From Tribonema minus (Eukaryota > Sar > Xanthophyceae > Tribonematales > Tribonemataceae): a stretch of DNA of 64,000 nt. The translations under genes were made by a program, and so were the position numbers. Positions 12,647-25,189 of this stretch are shown piece by piece. Below the pieces are notes generated by a model, which was given only the letters and a program-made list of their open reading frames with translations, did no database searches and was not told the DNA's origin. Numbering within the stretch: position 1 is the stretch's first letter; every line of letters starts with the position of its first letter. The stretch lies in assembly GCA_017506865.1 (NCBI GenBank), contig JAFCMP010000068.1, positions 682,001-746,000 of the forward strand, in the 5' to 3' direction.

Positions 12647-14724
12647 GGTTTGTGCCAGTAGCACTTGCAACGCGTCAGGCTCCATTGCATGATCAACTGC
12701 TGCCGCACACCAAGGTGTCTTGCCTGACGGGAACGTGCTAGCTAGCACCTCCACTTTCAGGGCGCAGCAAGCGGGTGGAGGCTGGGAGGCAGGGCCACTT
12801 TCTGCATGATGCACTGCTGGTTTCCTAATGCAACTTGCCTGTGTGCACAGTACGGCGGCTGGTTTGCGATCTGTTGCCTCCTCTTTGAGATGGCTATGAG
12901 CATGAGAGGGACAGCGAAGAGCGAGCCTGAACTCTCCAGATATCCAAACTTCAAGTTGCCGTGCTGCGTCTTTATGCATCTGAATTGGAGCCGTATTGGC
13001 ACTTGTCACTGCTTCACTGCGCAACGAGCAAAGCGCCAATTAGCACTCTCACCTGCCTAGGAAGTTCATACAACCGCCGCATGACAAGGCTGCTGCGATG
13101 TGAACACGTGGACACTGTAATGTAGCAGTAGGCTCCTTTGCCACAAGTAGTCGTACGAATGGCACATGGCATCAGACTGAAAACACCAGCACGTGCAAGG
13201 CAATGCGGCACACTCACATTGTGCATGACTTACATTGACATGGCTTTAGACTGCAGCACCAAGTGGATGCGCTGTACTCATCACGGTCACGTCGGTCATG
13301 TATGTATACATAATTTGTGTACATTTGGTTGTGTGTACATGAGGTGCAGCGCAGCGTGTTGCCACGCTTTGAGGCTCAGATTTTGAGCTGAATGGCGTCA
13401 TGTCGCTGCTGACAGCAGCACCAACAAGGCGCTGCTTACGTTTGCCATTACTATGCGTGGAGCATATACTCAATTCTTGCATACATTTGCAGTCACCCCA
13501 AGATTCCGTTGGCACCGTCGATGCAGTGCCTAGACGGTTGCGGAGATTGTCATCTAGGGTTCCTGCTTGGAATGACGGGCGGTAGTCTCGCCATGCGTCC
13601 CTTGCTGCGAGGAATGCTGCTGCAGTAGATGCAGATCATCGAAGGGGGCGTCGAACTCTTCTGTAGCGCTGCTGTTCCTCTCCACCCAGTCGATCTGAGA
13701 TGTTGAAAAGCAAGGCACAGATGTCGGGTCAAGGTCAAAAGCACTGCAACACTCGAACTGCTCTGTGGCTGAGTCACTGGAATGAAGGCTGCTTGAGGTA
13801 CGCTTGGCATACATAATATGTGCATGTCTGGCTTGATGTAAGCACCTAGTGCATGCTACTAGCCGGTGCGCATGCTGGATGCTGCAAGTCCTTAAACCCC
13901 CCACCCTACGGTGGAAGACCAAGGCTTTCAAATGACTGTATACAACATCACAACCGGACCACGTGAAGCCTGTCGTGCAACTGTGTGTCAAAATGGGGGG
14001 AAATGTGGGATTTGCCTCCCAAAACATCAGACCATGAGGTCTGAAGTCATATTCAGGACAGAACCAGGGCAAAAGAAGGGTTGACGCGCTGCAGCAGAAG
14101 AAGCACGCTGCTCTCTCCAGGAAGGCTTTTGATATGGCACAGAAGACGCAAGTTTGCGTACCACCAGCTCACACAGTCACTACGGTATTGAGGTCCAGCT
14201 CTCTGCTGGGGCCACACTGAGGGCTTCTGCATATGCTGCAGCTCATGAGCGCTGTTGTGAAACTTAAAGCTAGAGGCGCCAGATTTCCCACCCGCGCGAG
14301 GAAGAGAGCTAGAAAACTTCCGATTGCGCGCTACAGCGTGACCATATACTGCAAAGACTTTATATGCGCTCGTGAACAACTGCGGGGGTGTTGAACAACA
14401 CTGTACCAGAATAGGACACTGGCGGCCTGCAGAGAATGGAAAAACCAGGGGCTGGAAGGGGCACGACACTTGCGCTTAGAAGCGCCTTGCGCAGAAAACA
14501 TCGCCAGGGAGCTCCGGCGTTTAAAAGTCACAACCTCCCCCCTCGAGAAACCGCACGGCGCGCGTGCAGCCTGCGCCTGCTGCTGCTGCACGCGCATGCG
14601 CTGCTGCCGCCGGCGGCACGCCCGAGCCGCCACTGCCGTCAGCGCCGCCGCTGCGCTTGTATTAAAGGGGTCCAGCCCCCCCTGCAGTAAGCGATGTCTA
14701 TGTTGACCGGCTGCCGTAGCAGCC
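12647..14724. other. Intergenic stretch, no confident gene
   Basis: The space between STI1 and the minus-strand block. It includes one weak minus-strand candidate exon (13554-13814, listed separately). The remaining open frames are short and have no family likeness. GC content is lower than in the coding parts. Confidence 0.5.
13554..13814 (-). other. Weak candidate terminal exon, unrecognised
   Basis: An 86-residue minus-strand frame ends in a stop at 13554-13556. It is acidic and Ser/Gln-rich (SSATEEFDAPFDDLHLLQQH) and contains an internal CAG that could be an acceptor before IDWVERN. The composition is protein-like but codon choice is not GC-biased as in the real exons, and no domain or partner exon was found. 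Confidence 0.2.
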
Positions 14725-15156
14725 TCAGTGGTATGGAGCAGTAACAGCCCTCAGGATCTCCGCGGTCATGTCCCGCAACTCCGCCTCAGTGAGAAACGTA
14801 AAGCTCCAGTACACCGTGTTGAGTACGTGGATGAGATCCTGTCCGGGATATAAGACGGAGCCCACCCTCATGAAGTGGACCTTGGGAAGGACGAAGGTTG
14901 TCACCACCCTGTGTGCCCTGACATTGTCTGTGTTGACAAGCTGCACCAGTGCTGTGCGTACGAGCAGAGCGGAGCTGATGCCGGTAATTTGGATGGTGTA
15001 CAGCAGTAGACTGTGAGCCTCGATTCGGCCGTCAGCGTCCTGCTTGTCGCTGTCGGCCCTCACTGCAGCCGAGATCTCTCGAGGCTCGGGCTTGGGGTCG
15101 CAGCCGGCAGCTGCCCTGAAGTGAAGCACCGCTGTCCTGATACGTTCTGCCATCAC
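14725..15156 (-). CDS. Unrecognised 143-residue single-exon protein
   Basis: An uninterrupted minus-strand frame runs from an ATG at 15154-15156 (a second ATG follows at once) to a stop at 14725-14727. Codons favour G/C in the third position and the protein has an ordinary globular composition, with blocks such as TALVQLVNTDNVRAH, FVLPKVHFMRVGSVLYPG and AELRDMTAEILRAV. I do not recognise a family. It could be a small stand-alone gene or a downstream exon of the EF-hand gene at 15808-17331, but no phase-compatible splice into that gene was convincing. No signal peptide or membrane segment is seen. Confidence 0.45.
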   Translation of the reverse strand: MMAERIRTAVLHFRAAAGCDPKPEPREISAAVRADSDKQDADGRIEAHSLLLYTIQITGISSALLVRTALVQLVNTDNVRAHRVVTTFVLPKVHFMRVGSVLYPGQDLIHVLNTVYWSFTFLTEAELRDMTAEILRAVTAPYH

Positions 15157-15289
15157 TTCACAGTGTGGTTTGTTGTGTGTGTGTGCTCAATTATGCTGAG
15201 AACGGGTGGGGCATGCAGTGAGGCGCGTGGGCAAAAGAGCGAGGCAGCTTCAAACAGCGAGGCAGATCCAGGATACGTGAGGCGAGTTC

Positions 15290-15690
15290 TAAACATCGCA
15301 GTTGACGGTTGCCACCTTTCGCAAAGTTCTTGGTTGCGATCCACTTCGCAAGGTTCAATCGCAAGTTTGTCGCCGCGATCGATCCCGGTCAACGTCGCAG
15401 TCAAGTGTCGCCGCGACGATCGCAGTCAAGTTGAGTATTTTCGTCGCCGCGATCGATCCCGGTCAACGATCGCAGTCAAAGTTGTCGCCACGTCGCAGTC
15501 AAGTTGAAATCTTTGTCGCGTCCCGTCCATCGCAGTGCAAGTGATTGCAGCGCGATCGCAGTCAAGTTGAACACCATTGTTGCCGCGATCGACCGCAGTC
15601 ACTCAAAAGTCGAACGCTAGTGTCGCCGCGATCGCGTCCACACAGTCAAGTTCAGCACGCAGTCAAGTTCAACTCGCCGGCCGTTGACTC
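15290..15690. repeat. Irregular minisatellite
   Basis: About 400 bases are built from imperfect repeats of two modules, CGCAGTCAAGTTGA and GTCGCCGCGATCGATCCCGG, in varying order and spacing (roughly 20-45 bases). It lies between two minus-strand coding regions and has no coding capacity of its own. Confidence 0.8.
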
Positions 15691-15807
15691 TGTGAGTTTT
15701 CCGGTTAAGTACCTGCCTCAGCGCGCTCACTTACCAACCTGAAATGCTTTGTAAAGTTCGCTTGCAGAATGTCAGGCGAACCAAGATAGATCTGCGCACA
15801 TGTGCCA

Positions 15808-17331
15808 TCAGGCAGTACTCACAAGATCCCTCACGCTGATCCTGCCGTCCCTGTCGGGATCCAGCTCCGCCACGAGCGCCGCAGCCTCGTCGTTGCTGAC
15901 GCGGTGGGTCAGCATATGCTGTATGACAAACGCCAGCTCCTGGGCACTGGCGAAGCCATCGCAATCCCGGTCCAGCATGTGCAGCTTGTCGCCAATCTTG
16001 GCATCCGCTGCCTGCTTGATGGCGGTTGCAATGCTTCACAAGATGGTAAGTCGCTGTCGGGATAAGCTGACAGCACATAAAATGCAGCACGCAGCCCTGC
16101 ATACAATGTTGGCATCGAGACTGCGATAGCTGCAGGAGCCATGCGTGTGTAGCTGCATGCACGCGATATGAATAAACTAGCCAGACTCTTTTGTTGAATC
16201 CTCCAGTCAGTCTAGCATTATGCTTTGTGGGTTCACATCTCTCAGTCTCAGTCACTCGCTTGTTGTGCATCGCCAGCTCGTCACTACAAGCTTGCGCACG
16301 CTGACACGAGTGTCCACCTGTGGCTGGCCCAGCATGCCATGGGGGCTTTCAGGGCGTGATCTCAGAACAACGCATCTGCCACCAATCTGCCATCGTTACG
16401 CAATGCCTGTTGATCAAACGCACCTCAATGTCAACCTCCAGAAGGTCCAGCATGCGCGCCACCTGCTTCTGCAGGCGCGCGATGCTACGGTCCACACGCG
16501 CTCCGCCCGCAGCCTGCTCGCCCCCCTGCGCGCCCCCCCTCTCATATGCCTTGCCGACATCGCCTGCGGCCGTCTCCACCACGCTCAGCGCCGCCTGCGA
16601 CGGCGGCTGCGCCGCATGCTGCTTAGCGTCGCCATCCACAAGCACAGCGCGCGGCGGCGCCCGCGGCGCCTGCAGCTGCTGCTGCGGCTGCTGCTGCTGC
16701 TGCGCCTCCTCTTGAGCGCTGTCATTCAGCGCCGCCCTGACCTGCGCCAGGCGCGCCTTCTCGCGTGCCACGGCACTGGCGTTCGCCAGTGTCTCCAGAG
16801 CGCGCAGGAAGGCAGCGCCCAGCCTTTTGCTGCTCATCGGCATACTGCCACTGGCACGTGCATTTGCCGTTGCCGGCGCTCTGGGACTTTCTAGAGCCTT
16901 TGCCGCCGCGGCTGGTAGCACTGCTGCCGCTGCCGCTGCACTGACTGGCTGATGAGCCTCAGCTGCAACAGAGGCGTCCGTCACACCTGTCCGTTCCACT
17001 TTGCTTGCGCCTGTCGATGCTGCTGCTGCTGGCTCACCAGTCTTACTGAACAATGCCGATTTCAATGCGGGTTGTGCAGAGGGTGCCTCGAGGAGTGTTT
17101 TTCTCCGGCGGCAGCAGCGCCGACGCCATGGCCGCCGCTTGCAGCACCGTTTGCCGATACCTGAGCGGTGCCCGAGTGCTGCATGTCACTGCGGCGACCA
17201 GGCAAAGTGCCGAACTCACAGAGCGTGCAGCGTAGCTGGGCGAGAGCTCGCTTCTGGAGGATGAGCAACCCTTGCCTGCTCTGCGATAGACCGAGTTGAC
17301 TCCGCAGGGCCATTCCGGTCATTTGAGACAT
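15808..17331 (-). CDS. LETM1 C-terminal-like coiled-coil/EF-hand protein
   Basis: Two exons are secure on the minus strand, 17160-16424 and 16011-15808, joined in phase 0. The tail reads KIGDKLHMLDRDCDGFASAQEL and then DPDRDGRISVRDLV. These are an EF-hand pair (D-x-D-x-DG) preceded by a helix (RSIARLQKQVARMLDLLEVDIE), as at the C-terminus of plant LETM1 mitochondrial K+/H+ exchange proteins. The middle is Ala/Gln-rich and low complexity. A first exon 17331-17220 is proposed because its phase fits. It gives MSQMTGMALRSQLGLSQSRQ, Arg-rich without acids and mitochondrial-presequence-like, but its intron would be only 59 bases. The membrane-spanning LETM domain itself was not found up to 18700, so this is either a truncated relative or an unfinished model. 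About 350 residues in the model; stop at 15808-15810. Confidence 0.6.
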
Positions 17332-18709
17332 TGCGCTAGCCTGTCAATCCGCTGCAAGGCCGCGTTGGTTTTAAACAAAAACACACTTGGAAGAGGTGAC
17401 GCTCCATTCGCTTAAAGTTGTGTCAAAGGTTCATAGAAAGTGTTCAAGCCCCCTGCCCCTTTCGGCCGACAGGAGGCCCACTGACCAAAAGAAGATATCC
17501 CACCAACGGATCCCGTGCCACAGTGATCACTTTTCTCACGCAGGCTAGGCAGGTGACGCCCCAGTCCTAACCCTAGGCGTAGGGTACATGACATGAGGTG
17601 CTAGCACAGTGTTTGTTTGCTCAAACCACTTTTGTAGCTGCAAATGCACAGCAACTGTCAACTTCACATGTGTAGCATGCAGCAATCAGGGCACTCCATG
17701 GTCATTATAATATTCATCTGTGTCAGCATCTGCAATACTTACCAGACACAGCAGCAGCACAGAGGCAAGACATACGCAGTCACAGAAGAGACACAGGAAC
17801 CCATCAGGGGGGGTGGGCGCAATTCCGCCCATTTGCATGGATCTCATTTGTACAGGCTCATACACACACATTCAGGAGGGAGAGCAGACAATGCGGCACA
17901 AGCTCGCGCGCCATTGCCGCTGCCGCCGCTGCCGCTGCTACTACTACACAACGAGTGCGATGATGAAGGACCAGTCATCGGGAAAGGCGATGCCGAGAAT
18001 TCGCCACTTCAGAGGGCTGTCCCTGGCTGCCGCCACTACCAGTAGCGCAACGCTACAACAGGCGGGCAGCGCCCTTCAAGAGAGGCAGGGAGAAAGACGA
18101 CACACATGAATGGAGCCCTCTGCGGCTAGGCGCTGGTCGCGCAGGAGAAAGAAGACTCCCGAGCGACGCTGGCGAGCGCTGCTGCACACGCTACATACCT
18201 ACCCGTACTCTTCTGAGAGCGCGCGGGGCGCCAACTTCCCGCTGCTGCTACTGACAAAATTGGCTCCACCTCAAGGGGGGTGGAGCGGTGCGGCAGTGCT
18301 TTAGGGTCAGGGTTAGGCCTAGGCCTAACCCTGACTCTGTCGCACGCCAGGAGTAAGCGCTGCGAACCCCAGCACCGTGCCAGGGTGTCCAGACTGTGCG
18401 CTGGCACATAACTGATGGATCCGGCCTCCCCGCAATTACACACTCCCCACAGACCCGGGCAGTCGTGAAAGCGGGGCGCACATGCCGTGCATGTCTCTCC
18501 CGCTACCGCCTGGCTCCATGACGCCCTATTGGCGGCGACTAACGTATTTGACGCGCGCGTAATCTCTGCCTAAAATGTGGACCTGTCGACCCCCCCCCCC
18601 CCCCCCCCTTGCCCCGGCGGTGTGAGCAGCCACTGCTGCGACAGCACACAGTGGCAGTGCTCACAGGCTTCGCTCAGCAATGCTCAGCGGCGGTACTCTT
18701 TGGCAAAGC
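17332..18709. other. Stretch between two minus-strand genes, no gene seen
   Basis: Contains degenerate telomere-like tracts (AACCCTAGGCGTAGGGT near 17570; GGGTTAGGCCTAGGCCTAACC near 18308, which is also a palindrome) and a C18 run at about 18590-18608. The open frames are short and have no family likeness. A LETM domain was looked for here and not found. Confidence 0.5.
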
Positions 18710-21430
18710 TCAGTGCGGGCATGGGATTGCCTGGCTGAGCAGGGATGGGCTTATGGGCAGGTTTGCCAGCGGCTGGATCAACACGACGTCTCCCTGGGGG
18801 TTTTGCCCCTGCGCCTTCTCCTTGTCAAAGAACTGCAGCAGCTCCGTATATGATGAAACCTGAGGAGGGGGGCGGAAGAGGCGAGGAGGGCATGTGTGGG
18901 TGATCTTGAAGTTGATGCTCAGGATGAAAGCACACAAGGTAAGACACTACAGCATCGCTTACAGTGTTTGGCACAACAAAAACAATGGCCATTTCCTGAC
19001 CAGCCGGCCTCCCATAACCCCAGGCGCAGAGCAACTAACCATCAGATTATGACGTGCGTCAAACACAGGAGTGACGGGTTTCCGGTCTCCACGTGCTTCA
19101 ACATCATGGTGAAGTAGAACATTGAACTTCAGTGTTGGCGTGGTTTCAGCAAACTGTCACGTACCTCAAACAGCAGTTGCTGCAAAAAGTGCTCCAGATT
19201 GTAGCTCTTCATCCTCAGGTATGAGGGCTCTGCACAGCAGCGACAGCGCACACCAAAAGCAACGGATGAATTGATGAAGCTGGCACATCAAAGGCGCAGA
19301 TGAAGCGTGCTTTGCAGCAGCATCAGCAAAGATGACTCGCGAGTCATGATGAAGCGTGCTTTGCAGCAGCGTCAGCAAAGATGACTCGCGAAACATGCTT
19401 CTGCAATGCTGATCCGCAGGAGGAAGCGGTGATTCTAGGGCACATAGCTCTTTTGAATGAACCAAAGCAGGAGCCCTCTTCATGTCAAGACATCAACTCC
19501 CAAGTGCAACGAACATGGCACTGTGAGCGCTTGTCGTGAATTGATTGCCTGTAGCTGTTGCCACTGCCAACTGTCATATGCAGACATTTAAAGTGTGAGG
19601 CTTGCAATTAATCCTCGCATGGCCTGTGCACTAGCCATGGCCAGTGAACCCTGACATTGGTCTGCCTCTGCTTCATAAAACGACATACTCCCCGCCCTCC
19701 ACACAGCCACCCACACACTTCCCCCCCAACAGTGTGCGCAAAGTTGATTTTTTTGCTTCTACGCAATCAAGAGTCAAATGCATGCAAAATACAGAGCATC
19801 CACATGCCATCTTGTATGTAGCACGGCATACACAGATACAGCCCTCACAACGTAGACGCAAGACCACCTGCCATGCTGGCAGCTTGATCCTGCTTTGAGC
19901 CTTCCATCATGCGAGCTGCTTCAGGTCGCCCATGGTAAACCACCCGCAACAATGAAGGCCCATGCTGCCAGCAATACACACTTGCAGTGCACTGATACCA
20001 GAGTATGTTTCACTGCGTGTCTCAAAGCCAATTATTGCAGCAGCGGCAACCACGGCTATTGGTGGAAGGCATACGCGGCTCACCACACCTTGTCACCGAG
20101 AGCCCTACCAATTCTAGATCCGTTTCCATGACATGTAACAGTTTTGCTCCGCGGCTCACCGACACAGCGGAAGATGCGCTTGCCGCCCGTCACGCCCTCC
20201 CACGCCTCCACCGCGCGCGCGAACTTGAGCTCCTTGGCGTCCTCCGCCCACTCCATGAGGTCGCTGTAGCGCCGCCACGACGTCAGTATTGTGTCCCCGA
20301 GGCACCCCACCACCAGGTACTCGGCGTACTCCTTGCTGCTCGACGGGCCCTTGAGGATGCGGATCTCCGGTATCGCCCACGCGAAGCACACGGGCGCGGC
20401 GTCCGTCGCCGCGCGCTCGTCCTGCAGCGCCGCGAGCGCGCACGCGCTGCCTAGGGGGGTGGTGCTGGAGGTGGAGAGCCCGCGCTTCCCCCCCCCCGCG
20501 CGCGCGCCGCCGCCGCCGCCGTTCGCCAGCGACGACAGCATCGTCGCGGACGGGCGCTTGGGCGCCGCGAACGAGCGCGTCGAGATGACGTAGTCGCGGA
20601 TCAGCACGCGCTTCAGGACGCGTACGTTGCCCCCCCCCGAGCTGGACGGCGAGTCCAGGGGGCGGGGGTTGGCGGCGGCGGCGCGGGCCAGGTGGCCCCC
20701 CACCTCGTGCCAGCGCGCGATCACATCGACAGCGTGCAGTTGGCCATCTGAGAGGTCCTCCCCGTCGCACTCCTCGCTGTCCCCATCGAGGTCGTACCAG
20801 CCAAACTCGGAGGACTGCGTGGCCCCCCGGTCCCGCGGCGCGGTGGCGAAGCTGCCGTGCCTGAAGCTGACCTTGCGCAAGGGCTGCTGACTGGCGGCAC
20901 TTCCAAGGGGGGCGGCACTGTAGACCACATCCTGTGAGTGCGCAGGGCAAGAGCGTCAGACACAGAAGGGCTGCTTTCTGAATGGACCATTGTGCTGCCT
21001 GGTGACGTTACGAGCATCTTGGCGTCACCAGATGATGACAGGTGCTAGATAGACAAAGTCATAAGCGTGGCTCTAGCCAGCAGCGTTTCGCAGTCCCCAC
21101 GGGGCCCATACACACAATAATCACAACCGTCTGAAAACTGCAAGTAGTGTGAATTCCATCAAATACATCAGCTCGACGAGAGGGAGCGCTAGTGTAATGG
21201 ACGGGCAAGTTTATCTGGTTGACTAACGTTCTGAATGCGACGCCAATACACCCTCCACGGCCCAGTGCGCCACAACTTACCCCTACAAAAGAGGCTTGCG
21301 CTCCAATGCTGCTGATCCTCGACGACACATCTCCCACAGTGTAGCTCCTCGTGCTGTTGGCGAGCTGCGCCTCCCTCCCGGGCAGCCACACATCGCAGCT
21401 GGTCGCAGATTCCAGGCTGTCCGAGCTCAT
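18710..21430 (-). CDS. PX (phosphoinositide-binding) domain protein
   Basis: Four exons on the minus strand: 21430-21281, 20931-20160, 19229-19165 and 18859-18710, giving 378 residues with all phases matching. The PX core spans the end of exon 2 through exon 4. It begins near IPEIRILKG...YAEYLVVGCLGD, has the signature SWRRYSDLMEWAED (the conserved R-[RK]-[YF]-S-[DE] of the PtdIns3P pocket), continues with GGKRIFRCVEPSYLRMKSYNLE and ends in LQQLLFEVSSYTELLQFFD. Such proteins bind PtdIns3P on endosomes and act in sorting. The N-terminal 230 residues are Ser/Gly/Ala-rich with an acidic patch (DLDGDSEECDGEDLSDG) and no other domain I recognise. The usual proline-rich stretch of the PX domain is reduced to one GGK loop. 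The start is the only in-frame ATG before the acceptor-joined exon. It could equally be called sorting-nexin-like. Confidence 0.8.
19299..19391. repeat. Two-copy 49-base tandem repeat in a PX gene intron
   Basis: The unit GATGAAGCGTGCTTTGCAGC...TCAGCAAAGATGACTCGCGA occurs twice with one mismatch, inside the intron between PX exons 2 and 3. Confidence 0.85.
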
Positions 21431-22095
21431 CGTGGCTGCAGGCTGAAGTGCCTGAGAGCTTGCTGGGGCGCGCCCCCCCCCCCCCCCCCGTGCGTCAGGC
21501 GGACAAACTCTTTTGGGGGGGGTTGCAGCCCCCCAAAAATGTAGAATGCTAGAACCTGGTCAGATATATGAGACTGGAAGATGTTTACCTCTGGCCATGT
21601 GCATGCGGGCTCAATTGAGAGTCAGCTGCAGTGTTTGCCTGCGAAAGCGTTTGTTCTTTGATTGTGAATGCAACCTTGACGTCAATCATCGATCATCAGG
21701 CGCCCTTGGCAAGAGTTGATGAACAAAGCATCGACTCATGCAACAATGGACATGCTCAATGACACAAGGTCCACGTGTCTACTTTTAAAAAGCGAAGATA
21801 AATCACATTTCAACTTGCTTGAAGTTTAACACCACAGCCACCAGCAGCAGCATCGCAAGCAGCGAGCACCACTCGACCCCGACCCCACGTACAAACGGTG
21901 CGCATTAGTACACAACATACACGCGCCAAGCACGGGCGCCCCTCCACAACCACTACATGTACTATCAGCACTTCTAGCACTTCCTCATCGCAGCCCGCGC
22001 ATCGCTCTACTACACTGTACTGCTGAGCTCACTGCAGAGCCCACCGCCAAGCCGACGGAACGACTGCGGAGCCAACCGCTGACCATCTGCATGCA
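21431..22095. other. Spacer between transaldolase 3' end and PX gene 5' end
   Basis: No gene is seen. Contains C-homopolymers at about 21473-21489 and the motif CAACTTGCTTGAAGTTTAA near 21808. It should contain the PX promoter and the transaldolase polyadenylation region, but I recognise no specific signal. Confidence 0.5.
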
Positions 22096-25000
22096 CTACA
22101 ACGCTGCGCGCGCCTCCTCCTCCACGTCCCTCGCGTGCAGCCGCGTGCGCAGCGCAGCGTCCAGGTGCACCGTGTCGCGCTCGAAACCCGCCGCGCTGCT
22201 GGCCAGCACGCTCGCGCCCGCCGCGTCCGCCGCCAGCGCTGCCATGAAGGCGGCTTCGCTGAAGGCGTCCGCATCCGCTGGCGCGTCCGTGTTGAGCAGG
22301 TCGGTCAGCAGTGCGGGGGAGACGGTGACGTGGTCGCACGCGCCGCGCATGGCCAGCACCTGCGTGCGTGCGCGCACAGCGGAAGAGAGTTGAGGTTGCT
22401 GCGGCACGCGCTCCGCTCTGCGGTCGCTGTTGCGCGCGCTCCCACAGTTGCGCACGCACGCGCCTGTCTTCTGATATCACAGGCGGGGCGCTCAATGTCC
22501 TGCGCTACAAACAAATCACAACACACCTGATCGACGCTGCGGAAACTGGCGCCCATGATCTCCGTGGCGTATCGCCGTTCGCGCGCCAGCAGGTGGGCAG
22601 CGCGCGTCAGCGCCACGCCCGGGTCGGACGCCGCCGGCCACACAAAGCCCTCCGGCTTGCCCTCTGCGCGCTTGTGCCAGTCGCCCACTCTGCCGACATC
22701 TGCACGGGCAGGCAGAGAGTGCGTCCATACACGTCTGACGTGTGTACCTCAACGTGTGCATTTGGATGCACTGACCCTGACATCTAAACTTCAAGGTATG
22801 ATGCGTCAGGTGACACGCTTACTTGCACGTGGCCAGCACGCGCACTGCCTTGATCTGAGCACATGTCCTATCTGCGCAAAGCGCCGTGATGGTAACAAAA
22901 TGTGATTCCTGAGGCACTGAGTCCAGCAGAGGCTTGTGGGGAGCCAGAAGCATTACCCTTGCATCACCGTTGCCAGAAGTTGACATCAGTGAACAAACAC
23001 ATGCCCCACGCATCTGAAACCTCGTGATCTGCAGACCACTTGGTGCTGCAAATGCGCACAACGGCAAAGAGTTCCATGACAACTCCAACTCCTGCCAGCG
23101 GCTCTTGAGCCCGCTGCAAAACACCGCAAAAGCCGCGACGCGCACCGCGCGCCCGCTCGCGTCGCAAAACTCCAGTTGACTCGGAACCAAGACTCAGACT
23201 CACAAGTGGCAAGTATGGTCGCGCCGGCGTCGCACGCCGCGGTCGCCTGCACGAGCGACGTCACCAGCGTGACCAGGCAGCGCACGCCGTCCTCCTCCAG
23301 CGCGCGCGTGGCCTGGAGCCCCGCCCACGTCGCCGGCACCTTGACCATGATGCGCGGCAGCGGCGCGCCGCCCTGCGATAGCGCGGCAGCACAAGGGGGG
23401 TCAAGGGTGCCTTGTATGGGTACTGCGACGCGATGGGCGTCGGACTGATACAATGGTGATTGTAACGCCCTGGTTGTGGGTCGTCTGTTGAGCATTGCTG
23501 GGTTGTTATCACGTGGCACAAATGGTGATCGTGGTACCATGAGTGCAGGTCGTGCGCTGTGAGCTGCTGGACTGTCACTGCGTCGCCTACGTGGTGAGCA
23601 CTGCGGCTGTAACAGAAAGCGGTTGACCGACAGGGCGTACTACAAGTAGGGCAGGGGCTGCGTGCAGAGGCTCGCGTGCTAGTGATGCAGTGCGGATGCA
23701 GGCGCATTGCGCAGTGCCACAGGGCCACAGCAGATGCTGTGCTTGAGCATGATCGACCTTGAGAGCGAGTGGCGTCTTCTTTTGTGCCCCGGCAAAAGCA
23801 CACAAATTCAGTGCCTGAGGGGCGTCATGCAAGTTTGATCACCACTTCTCACCTTGGCGTATGTGTCGAGGATGCGGTACGCTTGCGCGATCATGCCTGC
23901 TGAGTCGTGCTGCAGCCGCATGTCCAGCTGAGTGCACACGCGCCCATGTGGCATGTGGCTAAGCAGCTGCACGCGAACGGCACACTAGAGGGCACCAGTT
24001 GAGCATGCGAAGCATTCTTCAAGCACACATGTCTGTGCAACCTCTCGTGTGTGTGTGTACCGTAAGGGGCACAAGCTTTGGTGCATGCATATATGTGTGT
24101 GTATTCGGGGGAGAGGGCTATTTCAGTCTCCCATTGTCGCTCACAGTCTGCATTCGTGGCTCACTAGCATCATGTTGCTGCAAACTACTAGCTATGGAGC
24201 TAACCCTGCCGATGCGCGGATGAACAGATGGCAAGCCCGAATTGGATTACAGGTCAGCACCTTATTGTGGACCACGTAGCCTACGCTGAAAGCACGTCCC
24301 ACTCTAATAAACTTCAAGCCATGTGTTCACAGTCGCCTGTGATGAACACAGCTCCTGTCTACAAAAATATCAAGCACTGCATAAACGTAAGGCCATGAGG
24401 TCGGTGCGTATCTTTGCCTTGCCTTGTCCGCATTCCTTCACTCGCAAGGCCAGCGCAAGTGCATCAATCGCCCAATGCACAGCTACAGCCGCACTCGATT
24501 TCTCTGCCATCTGCAGCGAGCTTACATGAAGTGTGCATCAGCCACGGGCCTCAAAGTGCTACCACTCAGCCTCCCTATCCATCTGACCTAGAGCATGTGC
24601 GCAACTGGTAAAATGTGAGTACGCCAGACTGCAACAAGCTGGAAATCAGTGAACTAGCAAGCAGCATCTGCGTCGAGTCAAACAGTTGACATGAGTTTGT
24701 AAACATGAATGCATGGCGGCTGGTGCAGAGGGTGCGCTTGTGGAAAGCCCCATGCTTGTAGAGTGCGCAGGCGCCGTCACAGAATCGCTTGCGTCTTCAA
24801 GCGCACCTGTATGCCCAGCGCGCACGCCACCCTGTCCACCGCGGACGCCTCCCCCTGCTGCGCCAACGCGCGCCTCACCACGTCCTGGTTGAAGTGGCAC
24901 GACGCGCTGGCTGCGTACACCAAGCTGGGATTGGTGGTCACTCCGTCCAGGGCGCTGGCTGGTATGCCTTTTATTGCTGTCGAGTCCGCCGTGTCCGCCC

Positions 25001-25189
25001 ACACGCTGGTCGTGCGCTGTCATGCACAAGCAGGGGGGATGACGTGGAGAGCTGTGTAAGGGCAGTTATGTCTGGGGTACGATCATGAACGCTGGCTACT
25101 CTATCGGAGGTCAGTCCACAAACAGCCTGCAACTATCAAGCAAGGCCTCACTGAGTTGAGACACATTCAAGACTAGGAGCAATGTTACC
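22096..25189 (-). CDS. TAL: Transaldolase
   Basis: Minus-strand exons 25016-24807, 23966-23853, 23372-23204, 22699-22527 and 22359-22096 join in phase to 309 residues. A further 5' exon ending at 25189 (KQLSL joined to RTTSVWADTAD) is likely, but its start codon was not found. The enzyme moves a dihydroxyacetone unit between sugar phosphates in the pentose phosphate pathway through a Schiff base. Family marks in order are VWADTADSTAIKG, VTTNPSLVYAAS, GRVCTQLDMRLQHDS, the catalytic lysine in RIMVKVPATWAG, then TLVTSLVQATAACDAGATI, YVGRVGDWHK, EIMGASFRSVDQ and ACDHVTVSPALL. The order and spacing match the short bacterial/plastid type of about 310-320 residues. In YVGR the usual Ser-Pro before it is Ala-Thr. 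The gene is divergent from the SSB gene, so both promoters share the space near 25.2-25.8 kb. Plastid or cytosolic location cannot be decided without the N-terminus. Confidence 0.85.

Noticed and set aside
13554..14072. 172-codon minus-strand frame as a full gene
   Set aside because: Only the last 86 codons look at all protein-like; no start, partner exon or family was found.
20156..20950. 264-codon minus-strand Arg/Gly-rich frame
   Set aside because: Overlaps the PX gene exon on the same strand in another frame; the PX frame has conserved motifs and proper splice phases.
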